From Saprospiraceae bacterium (GTDB lineage Bacteria; Bacteroidota; Bacteroidia; Chitinophagales; Saprospiraceae): 35,700 bases of DNA. The notes beneath the pieces are model-generated. The model was not told where the DNA came from, ran no database searches, and saw nothing but the letters and a program-made list of their open reading frames with translations. The position numbers and the translations under genes were made by a program. The DNA lies in assembly GCA_016787285.1 (NCBI GenBank), contig JAEUUV010000137.1:1-35700 (forward strand), given 5' to 3'. Positions 8,301 through 16,068 of the stretch are shown here, piece after piece; positions within the stretch are counted from its first letter, which is position 1, and each line of letters opens with the position of its first letter.

Positions 8301-11300
8301 GCCGAGCCGCCCCTGCTCGTCGTCACCACCACGGCTACCGACGTCTCCTGCTTCGGCGGAAACGACGGTTCGGCAACTGCCGTCGCCAGTGGCGGAACCC
8401 CCGGATTCACCTTCCTCTGGAGCAACGGCGCAAACGGACCGACGGCCAACAACCTCAGCGCCGGTACCTACGTCGTGACGGCTACCGATGCCAACGCCTG
8501 CACCGCCGAGCAAACCGTCACCGTCGCAGAGCCGCCCCTGCTCGTCGTCACCGCCACGGCTACCGATGTCTCCTGCTTCGGCGGCAACGACGGCTCGGCA
8601 ACAGCAACCGCCACCGGTGGAACACCTGGATTCACGTTCCTCTGGAGCAACGGCACAAACGGCCCGACAGCCAACAACCTCGCCGCCGGAACCTACATCG
8701 TGACGGCTACCGATGCCAACGCCTGCACCGCCGAGCAAACCGTCACCGTCGCAGAGCCGCCCCTGCTCGTCGTCACCGCCACGGCTACCGATGTCTCCTG
8801 TTTTGGCGGAAACGACGGTTCGGCAACTGCCGTTGCCACCGGCGGAACACCCGGATTCACCTTCCTCTGGAGCAACGGCGCAAACGGACCCGTAGCCGAC
8901 AACCTGCCTGCGGGAACGTACACCGTTACTGCAACAGACGCTGTTGGCTGTACCGCAATACAAACAGCCGCGATTACTCAACCAACCTTGCTCACAGCCA
9001 ATGCAGCGGCAACAAATGTGACCTGTTTTGGTGGCAGCAACGGTGCTGCCTCGGCAACCGGAAGCGGCGGTACCACACCATACACCATCTCGTGGAATAC
9101 CGGCGCAAACGGCCCTTTAATCACGGGCCTGATTGCAGGCATATACACTGCTACTGTCACCGATGGAAACGGTTGCACTGCTGCTCAGTCGGCTACCGTG
9201 AACCAGCCCTCCGCTCTGCAAATCAGCATCATCGCCGCCGACGTGTCCTGCTTTGGCGGCAACGACGGTTCGGCAACCGCAACTGGCAGTGGCGGAATTC
9301 CGGGGTACACTTTCGTTTGGAGCAATGGCGCAAACGGCCCCGTAGCCGACAACCTCAGCGCCGGCGCATTTACAGTAACGGCAACCGATGCCAACGCCTG
9401 TACCACCACACAGACCATTGCCATCACCGAGCCGCCGTTGCTCAACGTGTCGGCAAGCGCCACAGACGAGACCGCCAACAACGCCAATGACGGCACTGCC
9501 ACGGCCATACCTTCCGGGGGTACTCCCGGCTACAATTATATCTGGAGCAATGGAGCCAATACAGCCTCCATCAATAATCTACCACCGGGACTTTACACTG
9601 TCACCGTGCATGACTCGCAGGGGTGTTCTACGTTGGCTATGGTGGTGGTCAATGCCTTTGCGTGCACCGGATTTAGTGTCGGAGTTTCCGGGACAAATGC
9701 CACCTGTAACGGTCTGGCCAACGGAAGCGCCACCGCCAACCCTGTCGGGGGAATGGCGCCACTCAACTATCTCTGGAACACCGCCGCCACCTCGATAACG
9801 ATTAGTAACCTTCCGCCCGGGGTGTACACGGTTACCGCAACAGATGCCTCCAACTGCACCACTGCCGGAACCGCCACCATTTCCCAACCCCCGGTGCTCG
9901 GGGTTTCCATCATCGGAACAAACGCCACCTGCTTCGCCAACAGCAACGGTACGGCTACCGCCACCGGAAGCGGTGGAACGCCGGGCTATACCTTTGCCTG
10001 GAGCAACGGCGCCACAGGTCCCGTAGCCACAGGTTTGCCGGCCGGCGCCTACACGGTCACCGTTTCGGACAATAACGGCTGCACCGCTACGCAGACGGCA
10101 TCCATTTCCCAGCCGCCCGCGCTTTCCGTGAATGTCGGCACAACAAACGCCACCTGCTTCGCCAACAGCAACGGTACGGCTACCGCCACCGGAAGCGGCG
10201 GAACGCCGGGCTATACCTTTGCCTGGAGCAACGGCACCACAGGTTCCGTAGCCACAGGTTTGCCGGCCGGCGCCTACACCGTCACCGCTTCGGACAATAA
10301 CGGCTGCACCGCTACGCAGACGGCATCCATTTCCCAGCCGCCCGCGCTTTCCGTGAATGTCGGCACGACAAACGCCACCTGCTTCGGCAACAGCAACGGT
10401 ACGGCTACCGCCACCGGAAGCGGCGGAACGCCGGGCTACACCTTTGCCTGGAGCAACGGCGCCACAGGTCCCGTAGCCACAGGTTTGCCGGCCGGCGCCT
10501 ACACCGTCACTGTTTCGGACAACAACGGCTGCACTGTAACACAGACGGCTTCCATTTCCCAGCCGTCGCTACTTACCGCGAGCGCAAACGCTACCGGTGT
10601 CACCTGCTCCGGAGACAGCGACGGTACTGCTTCGGCTTCTGGAAACGGCGGCACCACGCCGTACACCATCTTCTGGAGCAACAGCGGAAACGGTCCACTC
10701 ATAACCGGTCTGAGCGCCGGCACATACACGGCTACCGTCACCGACGGAAACGGCTGTACATCTGAAGCCTCGGCTACTGTCGGGTCGCCGCCGCCGCTGA
10801 ATGTGTCGGTCAGCGCTACCGACGAAACGGCCAACAACGCCAACGACGGCACCGCTTCGGCCACGCCCTCGGGTGGTACGCCCGGCTACAATTACGCCTG
10901 GAGCAACGGAGCAAATACCGCCACCATCAGCAACCTGCCCCCGGGCGCCTACACCGTCACCGTACGCGATTCCCGGGGATGCTCGCGCGTGGCTTCTGTG
11001 GTTGTAAACGCATTTGCTTGCGCCGGTCTGAGCGCCGGCATCACCGGACAAAATGCAACCTGCAACGGTCTGGCCAACGGAAGCGTCACGGCCAACCCCG
11101 TCGGCGGCACCGATCCGTACACCTACCTCTGGAGCACAGGCGCCACGTCGAAAACCGTCGGCAGTCTGGCTGCCGGAACCTATACCGTTACCGTCACCGA
11201 TGCCTCGAACTGCACCACCATCGGCGCCACGACCATCGGTCAGCCGCCCGCACTTGCGCTGAGCATCAGCACGACAGATGCCACCGGCGGTCAGAACAAC

Positions 11301-12593
11301 GGTACCGCCACGGCTTTACCCACCGGCGGCACACCTGGCTACCAGTACGCCTGGAGTAATGGTAGCACTACGGCCCAGATCAGCGGGCTGGCGCCGGGCA
11401 CCTACACGGTGGTGGTGCGCGATGCGAACGGCTGCTCCATCACCAGCACCGCCACAGTGGGCAGCAGCGGCACGAGCGGCCCCTGCACATCGCTGCCGCC
11501 TTACGCGCTTTACGCCCCGGCGGAGGTATGCGGAAACGATCCGTTCAACCTGACGGTGGATGACCTGTACCCGGCCCCCGTAGTGCAGTACCGCTGGATT
11601 TTGCCGACCGGCGACACCCTCGTGAGCACGGCGCAGTCCATCACGCTTGTGGCCACTTCGACGGCCTATTCGGGCCAATATTTCGTGATGCGCGACTCGG
11701 CAGGCTGCCGTTCCGTAGCGGTAGGCGGCGCCCCCCTGACGGTGCTCAGTTTGCCGCCGGGAGCAGTATTTGCCGGCAACGACACAACTTCCTGCGCGGC
11801 CGGCGTATCGGTGTTGCGGGCGAAACCATTGACACAAGGTACCGGTAAGTGGGTTTCGCTCACCGGCGCGCGGGTGGATGATGCCAACGCCAACCCGAGT
11901 TCCGCACGTGACCTGAAACCGGGAGCAAATATTTTTGTGTGGCAGGTAAGTCTCGCCGCTTGCGCGCAGGCTGCCGCCGATACGATGGTGTATTTTTGGG
12001 AAACAGCCCCCTCTGCATCCGACGACACGTACACCATCGAACGAGCACAGGATGTGGCGGTCATGGAAGTACTGCTCAACGATGCGCTGGCGGGCATTCA
12101 GGATACCGATGTCACCCAGATCGGCGCCCCTGCTTCCGGCACGCTGGAATACCTGCCGGACACGCGTCGGTTCCGCTACACGGCGGAAGACGGCTACCGG
12201 GGCACTGTACAGTTCCGCTATGTAGTGTGCAACCCAGGTTCGGTGTGCGGTTACGGTTGCGACACGGCTTTGGTCACCATTCAAGTATTGAGCATGCCCT
12301 CGGTTCCCGAGGCGCTGGTCGTAGAAGACCCCGGGGCTAACGGTAAACTGACTATCCGCAACATCAACAGTTTCACCCGTGTGGAAATCAGCATTTTCAA
12401 CCGATGGGGCGACCTGGTTTTTGAAGAAAAAAACTACCGGAACGACAACCCATGGCTCGGTGATTACAACCGCAGCGGCAAGCACCTGCCCAGCGGGGCG
12501 TACTACTATTTTCTGAACGCTTTCGAGGACAACCAGCAGGTGGGCAACACCCAAACGGGTGTGATTCATTTGTTTGACGGGAACGGTAGATAG
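5307..12593 (+). CDS. Giant SprB-repeat adhesin, T9SS type B substrate
   Basis: This is a 2,428-residue surface protein. Residues 1-22 are a signal peptide (ending ILSAQ). Residues about 30-225 resemble a right-handed beta-helix (repeated LDNTIMSNRTG, ISGNTIGASG). From about residue 328 to 2054 there are about 23 SprB-type repeats, each with a core of the form VSCFGGNDGSATATATGG, then FLWSNGANGP, GTYVVTATDANACT and QTVTVAEPP. Ten consecutive copies (about 484-1200) are nearly identical. Residues about 2235-2330 form a cadherin/Ig-like module (LLNDALAG...GTLEYLPD). The end (about 2335-2428, VEISIFNRWGDLVFEEKNY...LPSGAYYYFLNA) is the gliding-motility-associated C-terminal (CHU_C) sorting domain. 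SprB of Flavobacterium johnsoniae is a mobile gliding adhesin; this protein is related in repeat type but not necessarily orthologous. A PorP/SprF gene follows, as expected. Confidence 0.93.
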   Translation: MTRTIFFAAVCYICGIQILSAQCPTGNTVQVINNAGNNVNGSLTWALNCLNSVPSLTTVTFNIPGSTLIQPSTLPNIGKPGALIDGNSQNGVIVDGSNPAGGPANCFVITAPNVTIQGLTIQNFISPSGGNAILANGNNPAILDNTIMSNRTGITTNSSVLAFNISGNTIGASGTGNITNGINNQGNPAAGVISTNEIAHNGASGITIIGGTVLITENSIYCNTTSGITKPTPPELPEITLATTQSIQGNAPANAEVEVFVHSTAGCAGAPCQGKTYVGTATASASGIWTLPNPGIVPAGSLVTATSTIGGNNTSAFAVCQSVTDCSTFIASINHTNVSCPGGNNGSATALPFGSTITYLWNTNATTQTISNLVADTYTVTVTNQATGCTDSESVTITQPSPLGVSFSNTNVSCFGGNNGSSTATGSGGTPGYTFVWSNGETGPTINNLIAGAYIVTMTDANGCSIVQTTTISQPATALTVSISKTDVSCFGGNDGSATATATGGTPGFTFLWSNGANGPTANNLSAGTYVVTATDANACTAEQTVAVAEPPLLVVTTTATDVSCFGGNDGAATAVATGGTPGFTFLWSNGTNGPTANNLAAGTYVVTATDGNACTAEQTVTVAEPPLLVVTTTATDVSCFGGNDGSATATATGGTPGFTFLWSNGANGPTANNLSAGTYIVTATDANACTAEQTVTVAEPPLLVVSATANDVSCFGGNDGSATAVATGGTPGFTFLWSNGANGPTANNLSAGTYVVTATDANACTAEQTVTVAEPPLLVVTATATDVSCFGGNDGSATATATGGTPGFTFLWSNGANGPTANNLSAGTYVVTATDGNACTAEQTVAVAEPPLLVVTATATDVSCFGGNDGSATATATGGTPGFTFLWSNGANGPTANNLAAGTYIVTATDGNACTAEQTVTVAEPPLLVVTTTATDVSCFGGNDGSATAVASGGTPGFTFLWSNGANGPTANNLSTGTYVVTATDGNACTAEQTVTVAEPPLLVVTTTATDVSCFGGNDGSATAVASGGTPGFTFLWSNGANGPTANNLSAGTYVVTATDANACTAEQTVTVAEPPLLVVTATATDVSCFGGNDGSATATATGGTPGFTFLWSNGTNGPTANNLAAGTYIVTATDANACTAEQTVTVAEPPLLVVTATATDVSCFGGNDGSATAVATGGTPGFTFLWSNGANGPVADNLPAGTYTVTATDAVGCTAIQTAAITQPTLLTANAAATNVTCFGGSNGAASATGSGGTTPYTISWNTGANGPLITGLIAGIYTATVTDGNGCTAAQSATVNQPSALQISIIAADVSCFGGNDGSATATGSGGIPGYTFVWSNGANGPVADNLSAGAFTVTATDANACTTTQTIAITEPPLLNVSASATDETANNANDGTATAIPSGGTPGYNYIWSNGANTASINNLPPGLYTVTVHDSQGCSTLAMVVVNAFACTGFSVGVSGTNATCNGLANGSATANPVGGMAPLNYLWNTAATSITISNLPPGVYTVTATDASNCTTAGTATISQPPVLGVSIIGTNATCFANSNGTATATGSGGTPGYTFAWSNGATGPVATGLPAGAYTVTVSDNNGCTATQTASISQPPALSVNVGTTNATCFANSNGTATATGSGGTPGYTFAWSNGTTGSVATGLPAGAYTVTASDNNGCTATQTASISQPPALSVNVGTTNATCFGNSNGTATATGSGGTPGYTFAWSNGATGPVATGLPAGAYTVTVSDNNGCTVTQTASISQPSLLTASANATGVTCSGDSDGTASASGNGGTTPYTIFWSNSGNGPLITGLSAGTYTATVTDGNGCTSEASATVGSPPPLNVSVSATDETANNANDGTASATPSGGTPGYNYAWSNGANTATISNLPPGAYTVTVRDSRGCSRVASVVVNAFACAGLSAGITGQNATCNGLANGSVTANPVGGTDPYTYLWSTGATSKTVGSLAAGTYTVTVTDASNCTTIGATTIGQPPALALSISTTDATGGQNNGTATALPTGGTPGYQYAWSNGSTTAQISGLAPGTYTVVVRDANGCSITSTATVGSSGTSGPCTSLPPYALYAPAEVCGNDPFNLTVDDLYPAPVVQYRWILPTGDTLVSTAQSITLVATSTAYSGQYFVMRDSAGCRSVAVGGAPLTVLSLPPGAVFAGNDTTSCAAGVSVLRAKPLTQGTGKWVSLTGARVDDANANPSSARDLKPGANIFVWQVSLAACAQAAADTMVYFWETAPSASDDTYTIERAQDVAVMEVLLNDALAGIQDTDVTQIGAPASGTLEYLPDTRRFRYTAEDGYRGTVQFRYVVCNPGSVCGYGCDTALVTIQVLSMPSVPEALVVEDPGANGKLTIRNINSFTRVEISIFNRWGDLVFEEKNYRNDNPWLGDYNRSGKHLPSGAYYYFLNAFEDNQQVGNTQTGVIHLFDGNGR
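6758..9000 (+). repeat. Ten near-identical 225-bp tandem repeats in the adhesin gene
   Basis: The phrase around TCCTGCTTCGGCGG recurs every 225 bp at about 6770, 6995, 7220, 7445, 7670, 7895, 8120, 8345, 8570 and 8795. Each unit encodes 75 residues, so copy-number change keeps the frame. Units differ only at a few positions (TATATGG/TAVATGG/TAVASGG, NLSAG/NLAAG, DANA/DGNA), and these variants occur in mixed combinations. Confidence 0.93.
9907..10566 (+). repeat. Second near-identical 225-bp array, three copies
   Basis: Three adjacent SprB units, with cores near 9920, 10145 and 10370, share long identical stretches (NATCFANSNGTATATGSGG). They differ from the first array, indicating a separate amplification within the same gene. 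Confidence 0.85.
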
Positions 12594-12598
12594 TAATT

Positions 12599-12629
12599 GC
12601 TGTCAGACGAACAAGTTCGTGCAGACAGC
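12599..12629 (+). other. Hairpin between the adhesin and PorP genes
   Basis: GCTGTC...GACAGC encloses ACGAAC-AA-GTTCGT, giving a two-part stem of 6+6 bp with a small internal loop. It begins 6 nt after the adhesin stop and has no strong T-run. It could be a processing or attenuation hairpin that lowers downstream expression rather than a full terminator. Confidence 0.55.
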
Positions 12630-12684
12630 CATATACAGCCTGCCACGACAAAATTTCAACCGGTTCATCAACTCAACCTTTACC

Positions 12685-13641
12685 ATGAAAGAAATTGCAC
12701 TCGTTTCCATAGTTATCGCGTTGGCTTCGCCCCTGTTTGCGCAGCAAACACCCTTGTTTTCGGTGTATCGCGACCAATGGGGCGTGCTGAATCCGGCGGC
12801 GGTGTCCAACAACTATTTGCTCAACAAACGCACGATGAGCCTGAGCGGCGCCTGGCACGTGCAGTGGTGGAACATGCCTGTGTCGCCGCGCACGCAGGCG
12901 CTGAGTTGGGAAATGGTGGCCGAGGAACAGAACAGTGTATTCGGGGCGCACATCGTGAACGATCAGACGGGGGCGTTCAGCCAGACAGGTGTTTATGCCC
13001 GCTACGCCTACCGGATCAACATGGGCAACCGCACCGAACAATCGCTGAGCATCGGGCTGAGCGCCGGCGCCGTGCAATACCGCGCCGACCTGACTGAAAT
13101 CGAATTCCCCGACCCCGGCTCCATTCCCGCCGGCAACCTGAACAGCATCCGGCCCGACTTCGGCATGGGTCTTTTTTACCAGTATGCCGACAAGTACTAC
13201 GCCGGCCTGTCGGTGCCGCAAACGCTGGGTTTTCTCGCGCGTTTCGAGCAGGACGAGCAGGCGGTTTCCGTGCGCCGTGTGCCGCATATTTTCGCGGTAG
13301 TGGGCGGTTACTGGAGCACACCGTGGTTAGGCAACTCCACTTCCTTCGTGGAGCCTTCGCTCTGGGTAAAATACGCGCCTGCCGGCCCGATCAACCTGGA
13401 CCTGAACCTGCGGGCACAGATCAGCGAACTCGTGTGGGCGGGCACGGGCGCCAATGTGGGCCTCGGCGTACAGCCCGGCGTAGCACTGCATTTTGAGGCA
13501 GGTTTGTTCTTCGGTGAACAGGTGCAAATGATGGACGGCCAGTTGAAAACCGGTTTTGCGTTCGACCTGCCCGTGACGCAGGGGCTGGGGCGCATATTCG
13601 GTGGTTCGGCAGAGATTGTCGTGGTGTATTCGTGGCGATAA
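12685..13641 (+). CDS. PorP/SprF-family type IX secretion outer-membrane protein
   Basis: The protein has 318 residues from ATG 12685, with signal peptide MKEIALVSIVIALASPLFAQ. The mature N-terminus carries the family phrase PLFSVYRDQWGVLNPAAV followed by NNYLLNK. Alternating beta segments (YRINMGNRTEQSLSIGLSAG, DFGMGLFYQYADKYYAGLSV, PGVALHFEAGLFFG) fit an outer-membrane beta-barrel. PorP/SprF proteins are known to be paired with SprB-like adhesins and to be needed for their export or surface anchoring through T9SS. The gene lies 91 nt downstream of such an adhesin, so that adhesin is its likely client. An upstream in-frame Met at 12574 overlaps the adhesin end and was rejected because the signal peptide starts at 12685. 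The next gene converges with a 3-nt gap. Confidence 0.93.
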   Translation: MKEIALVSIVIALASPLFAQQTPLFSVYRDQWGVLNPAAVSNNYLLNKRTMSLSGAWHVQWWNMPVSPRTQALSWEMVAEEQNSVFGAHIVNDQTGAFSQTGVYARYAYRINMGNRTEQSLSIGLSAGAVQYRADLTEIEFPDPGSIPAGNLNSIRPDFGMGLFYQYADKYYAGLSVPQTLGFLARFEQDEQAVSVRRVPHIFAVVGGYWSTPWLGNSTSFVEPSLWVKYAPAGPINLDLNLRAQISELVWAGTGANVGLGVQPGVALHFEAGLFFGEQVQMMDGQLKTGFAFDLPVTQGLGRIFGGSAEIVVVYSWR

Positions 13642-13644
13642 ACC

Positions 13645-14364
13645 TCAGATTTTTTCCGCAAACCCTACGGCAGCCATCGTCAGGCGGTTCAGTTCGCGCT
13701 GGAGGGCATCGGGGGGCAGCAGGTTAAGGTCGCGCTGTTTCGTCCACTCGGTGTACTGGTTTTGCAGCAAAACGACGGCATTGGTATCGGTTTTTTCGTG
13801 GTCGCGCAGGTAGTCCAGCATGGCACCAAGGCCGCCGTCGGAGGCCAGCAGTTCAAAGGCCTGTATCCGGGGTACGTTGCCGGCGCGTTGGGCAAACTCG
13901 GCTTTTTTCGACACGTACTGCTGCATGATGTTCGCATTCGGACGGAACAACGGCTCTTTCCGGAAATACATCACCGTGAACGCCAGCAACAAACCCGCCT
14001 GAAACGGCAACAGCCAGGTGTATGATTTGGTCAGATACGCTTCGATGCTCATGTTCGCTACGGCCATCGGCAGGGCAAAAAACGTCAGGGCAATGAGCAG
14101 CAGATAGGCCAGGGTGCCGGCGTACACCGCCCGAAACGTGGCCCGCATCAGCACTTTCGAGGGGTTTTTGTTGAGTAATACTGCCGCAAAGAGCAACAAC
14201 ATACCCGGTAGCAACTGGATGAACAGCCAACTCCATGCCTGCATTTCCACCAGTTCAAACTTGCCGTTCAGCGTTTGGACAAAAGCCAGCAAAACCAGGG
14301 CAACGGCAAAACCAAGCCACAGCCACAGCAGTTTTTTTCGGGTATCGGCGAGCAGGATCAGCAT
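13645..14364 (-). CDS. Four-helix membrane protein with C-terminal EAD11-like domain
   Basis: The protein has 239 residues from ATG 14364. An open frame extends further upstream, but only through 51-bp repeats and the neighbouring gene. Hydrophobic helices lie at about 13-31, 45-64, 80-100 and 116-134. After a short basic linker, residues about 165-239 read RIQAFELLASDGGLGAMLDY, then LLQNQYTEWTKQRDLNLL and LQRELNRLTMAAVGF. This is the pattern of effector-associated domain 11 as I know it: an acidic first helix with a small-residue turn, L..QY......R, then a final E.NR....... helix. EADs are described as homotypic adaptors joining sensors to effectors in bacterial conflict systems. The EAD11-pseudoCHAT gene one gene upstream carries the same domain at its N-terminus. 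The membrane part could be a pore-type effector or an anchor; neither is shown. Confidence 0.68.
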   Translation of the reverse strand: MLILLADTRKKLLWLWLGFAVALVLLAFVQTLNGKFELVEMQAWSWLFIQLLPGMLLLFAAVLLNKNPSKVLMRATFRAVYAGTLAYLLLIALTFFALPMAVANMSIEAYLTKSYTWLLPFQAGLLLAFTVMYFRKEPLFRPNANIMQQYVSKKAEFAQRAGNVPRIQAFELLASDGGLGAMLDYLRDHEKTDTNAVVLLQNQYTEWTKQRDLNLLPPDALQRELNRLTMAAVGFAEKI

Positions 14365-14368
14365 AGTA

Positions 14369-14552
14369 CAGTTTTGAGTTTTGAGTTTTGAGTTTTGAGT
14401 TTTGCTTGCCTGCCGAAGCCTTGGCGAAGGCGGGAGTTTTGAGTTTTGAGTTTTGCTTGCCTGCCGAAGCCTTGGCGAAGGCGGGAGTTTTGAGTTTTGA
14501 GTTTTGCTTGCCTGCCGAAGCCTTGGCGAAGGCGGGAGTTTTGAGTTTTGAG
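14369..14552. repeat. GTTTTGA heptamers and three 51-bp direct repeats
   Basis: A run of about five GTTTTGA units (from 14369) leads into three copies of a 51-bp unit starting at 14404, 14455 and 14506. Each unit contains GCTTGCCTGCCGAAGCC and a CCTTGGCGAAGG palindrome, and ends in more GTTTTGA units. The third copy is cut short. The array fills the gap between two genes. There are no unique spacers, so it is not a CRISPR array. The heptamer recurs at 19768 and 35255. Confidence 0.9.
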
Positions 14553-14557
14553 TGGGT

Positions 14558-15790
14558 TTAGAATCCGAGGGCGGGGGCGAGGCCTGATTTGCGGAGGTGG
14601 GTTTTGGCGCTGAACCGGGGCGAGGGGCATTTTTGCACGGGTTTCCGATTGCTTTCGGGCACTTCAAATTCGTACACGAGGGCGGTTACGTCGTAAGCCG
14701 AGGTGAATTTCATGGCGGCAAGGCTGTTGGGCAGGCGGTTGTATCCCTGGTTGAGCCAGGCAGCGGCCTGTTCTTTCGATACCCGTTTCTCGCTGCCGCC
14801 GAAGGGTGCGTCGGTCACTACAAACACAAACATCCGGAAATAGCCTTTTTGCGGCACCACAAGCGCCTTCAGGTAGTCGAGCACGCCGGTAAAACTGCCG
14901 ATGGCCGGATAGTCGAGCCAGCGGGTGCGATCATTTCGCACCGAACCGTCGGCGCCGTTGTATTGCTCCAGTTGCGTGACGGCGGCAAAACCGTTGGGCA
15001 CGGAAAAGAAACTGCGCTGCGTGAACCCTTTGGCCTCAAGTGCAGTGCCCAGCCGGCCTTCCACATCGCCGAGCACCTTGCAGTTTTTAAAAACGGTTTT
15101 CGGCAAAATAGTGCGGGTATTGCAGGCCGGCGGCGGCCAGGGAAAGGCCGGCAATTGTGGCGCCTCGCCGACCTCAATAGATTTCATATCTTTATCATCG
15201 AATGGCAGGTTGCTGCTCACCTCCGTGGTGCGTTCTCCCCGGACATATCCTACGTCCACCGCAGCCCGGCGAAGATCAGGCGGAATGCCGGACGCGGAGG
15301 CTGATTTTGTCAAAAATGCCTCCGTCTCGGCCTTGGGGAAACCGAACAGGTACAGAATAAAGCCCATGAATTCGTCGGCCTCGATCTCTTCGGTTTGCCG
15401 GTTTGCCGGGTCGAAGGTATGCCCGATGACATGGTGCCCGATTTCGTGCGCCAGCACGGCAACTTTTTCCAGATCGCTGCTTTTTTCCAGAAAATCGAGG
15501 CTGTACAGCAGGTACCGCTTGCCGTTGTCGAACACAGCGGCGGCGTTTTCCACATTGGTTTGCACCCACTCGAAGTTGATCTCCGAGTTGCCGTGCGCTG
15601 CGATCCGGCGAATCAGCGAATCGGCTTTTGCCTCTTCAGGAAAGCGGTACAGTTCCTCGTCTATGGCGGTGCCGGAAAAGTTGCAGTGCCGGTCGGTCGT
15701 GATTTCCAGCAGCGTTTGAGCAGACAAGGCGGGACATGCTGCCGTGAGCAACAGCAGTCCAAGAAATCGACAGGTTGGAATGTTGAGCAT
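14558..15790 (-). CDS. Secreted M48-like zinc metalloprotease
   Basis: The protein has 410 residues from ATG 15790; 17 upstream in-frame residues were rejected because the signal peptide starts at MLNIPTCRFLGLLLLTAACP and ends near LSAQ. The zinc site is HEIGHH (His115, Glu116, His119), and the third ligand is likely Glu135 in EEIEADEF, the ExxAD motif of M48 peptidases. The catalytic part spans about 30-165. Residues about 225-400 form an unrecognised C-terminal domain (VFVVTDAPFGG, YDVTALVYEFEVP). A TACTTTTG -7 box lies 24 nt upstream of the start. The gene sits between the two EAD11-bearing genes, and the EAD11-pseudoCHAT gene precedes it on the same strand across a 49-bp inverted repeat. 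A role as a processing protease or as an effector is possible. The substrate is unknown. Confidence 0.8.
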   Translation of the reverse strand: MLNIPTCRFLGLLLLTAACPALSAQTLLEITTDRHCNFSGTAIDEELYRFPEEAKADSLIRRIAAHGNSEINFEWVQTNVENAAAVFDNGKRYLLYSLDFLEKSSDLEKVAVLAHEIGHHVIGHTFDPANRQTEEIEADEFMGFILYLFGFPKAETEAFLTKSASASGIPPDLRRAAVDVGYVRGERTTEVSSNLPFDDKDMKSIEVGEAPQLPAFPWPPPACNTRTILPKTVFKNCKVLGDVEGRLGTALEAKGFTQRSFFSVPNGFAAVTQLEQYNGADGSVRNDRTRWLDYPAIGSFTGVLDYLKALVVPQKGYFRMFVFVVTDAPFGGSEKRVSKEQAAAWLNQGYNRLPNSLAAMKFTSAYDVTALVYEFEVPESNRKPVQKCPSPRFSAKTHLRKSGLAPALGF

Positions 15791-15814
15791 GGTCGGAGGT
15801 CGGTTTAGCACCGG

Positions 15815-15822
15815 CAAAAGTA
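15815..15822 (-). promoter_or_regulatory. Candidate -7 box for the M48-like gene, TACTTTTG
   Basis: On the minus strand TACTTTTG matches TAnnTTTG and ends 24 nt before the ATG at 15790, giving a short leader. No matching -33 TTTG is seen. Confidence 0.42.
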
Positions 15823-15911
15823 CAGTGGGTTTTGGCTGCACTACCGGACATTTTCAAAATCGCCGCACAGACACGCAGACGCGGGATTTTTAAGTATCCA
15901 GACATTTAATT

Positions 15912-16045
15912 GACAAATTCTGCGTGACGTCTGTGCCTTAAGTCTGTGTACGTCTGTGCGAAACTTATTGGCTTCGGCATTGTGCTTAGACTATACCGCA
16001 CAGACGTACACAGACTTAAGGCACAGACGTCACGCAGAATTTGTC
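15912..16045. repeat. Perfect 49-bp inverted repeat with 36-bp spacer
   Basis: Arm 15912-15960 is the exact reverse complement of 15997-16045. The arms contain internal GTCTGTG-type repeats (ACGTCTGTGC, AGTCTGTGTA). The element lies downstream of the EAD11-pseudoCHAT gene and upstream of the M48-like gene. A degenerate related tract (CGCACAGACACGCAGACGCG) lies at about 15865-15885. The stem is far longer than a normal terminator and no open frame is inside. Confidence 0.95.
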
Positions 16046-16068
16046 TCAAATAATTTATACCACCTACC

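Noticed and set aside
6741-8981. Long open frame on the minus strand opposite the adhesin repeats, 746 residues
   Set aside because: It is a shadow of the 225-bp repeats: the unit length is a multiple of three, so a stop-free antisense frame in one unit is stop-free in all.
14404-14552. Possible CRISPR array because of regular 51-bp repeats
   Set aside because: The units are contiguous with no unique spacers, and no cas genes are present.
14365-14667. Upstream extension of the EAD11 membrane protein to a start at 14667
   Set aside because: The extra residues (KTQNSKLPPSPRLRQAS repeated) come from 51-bp intergenic repeats and overlap the end of the M48-like gene. The hydrophobic N-terminus begins at 14364.
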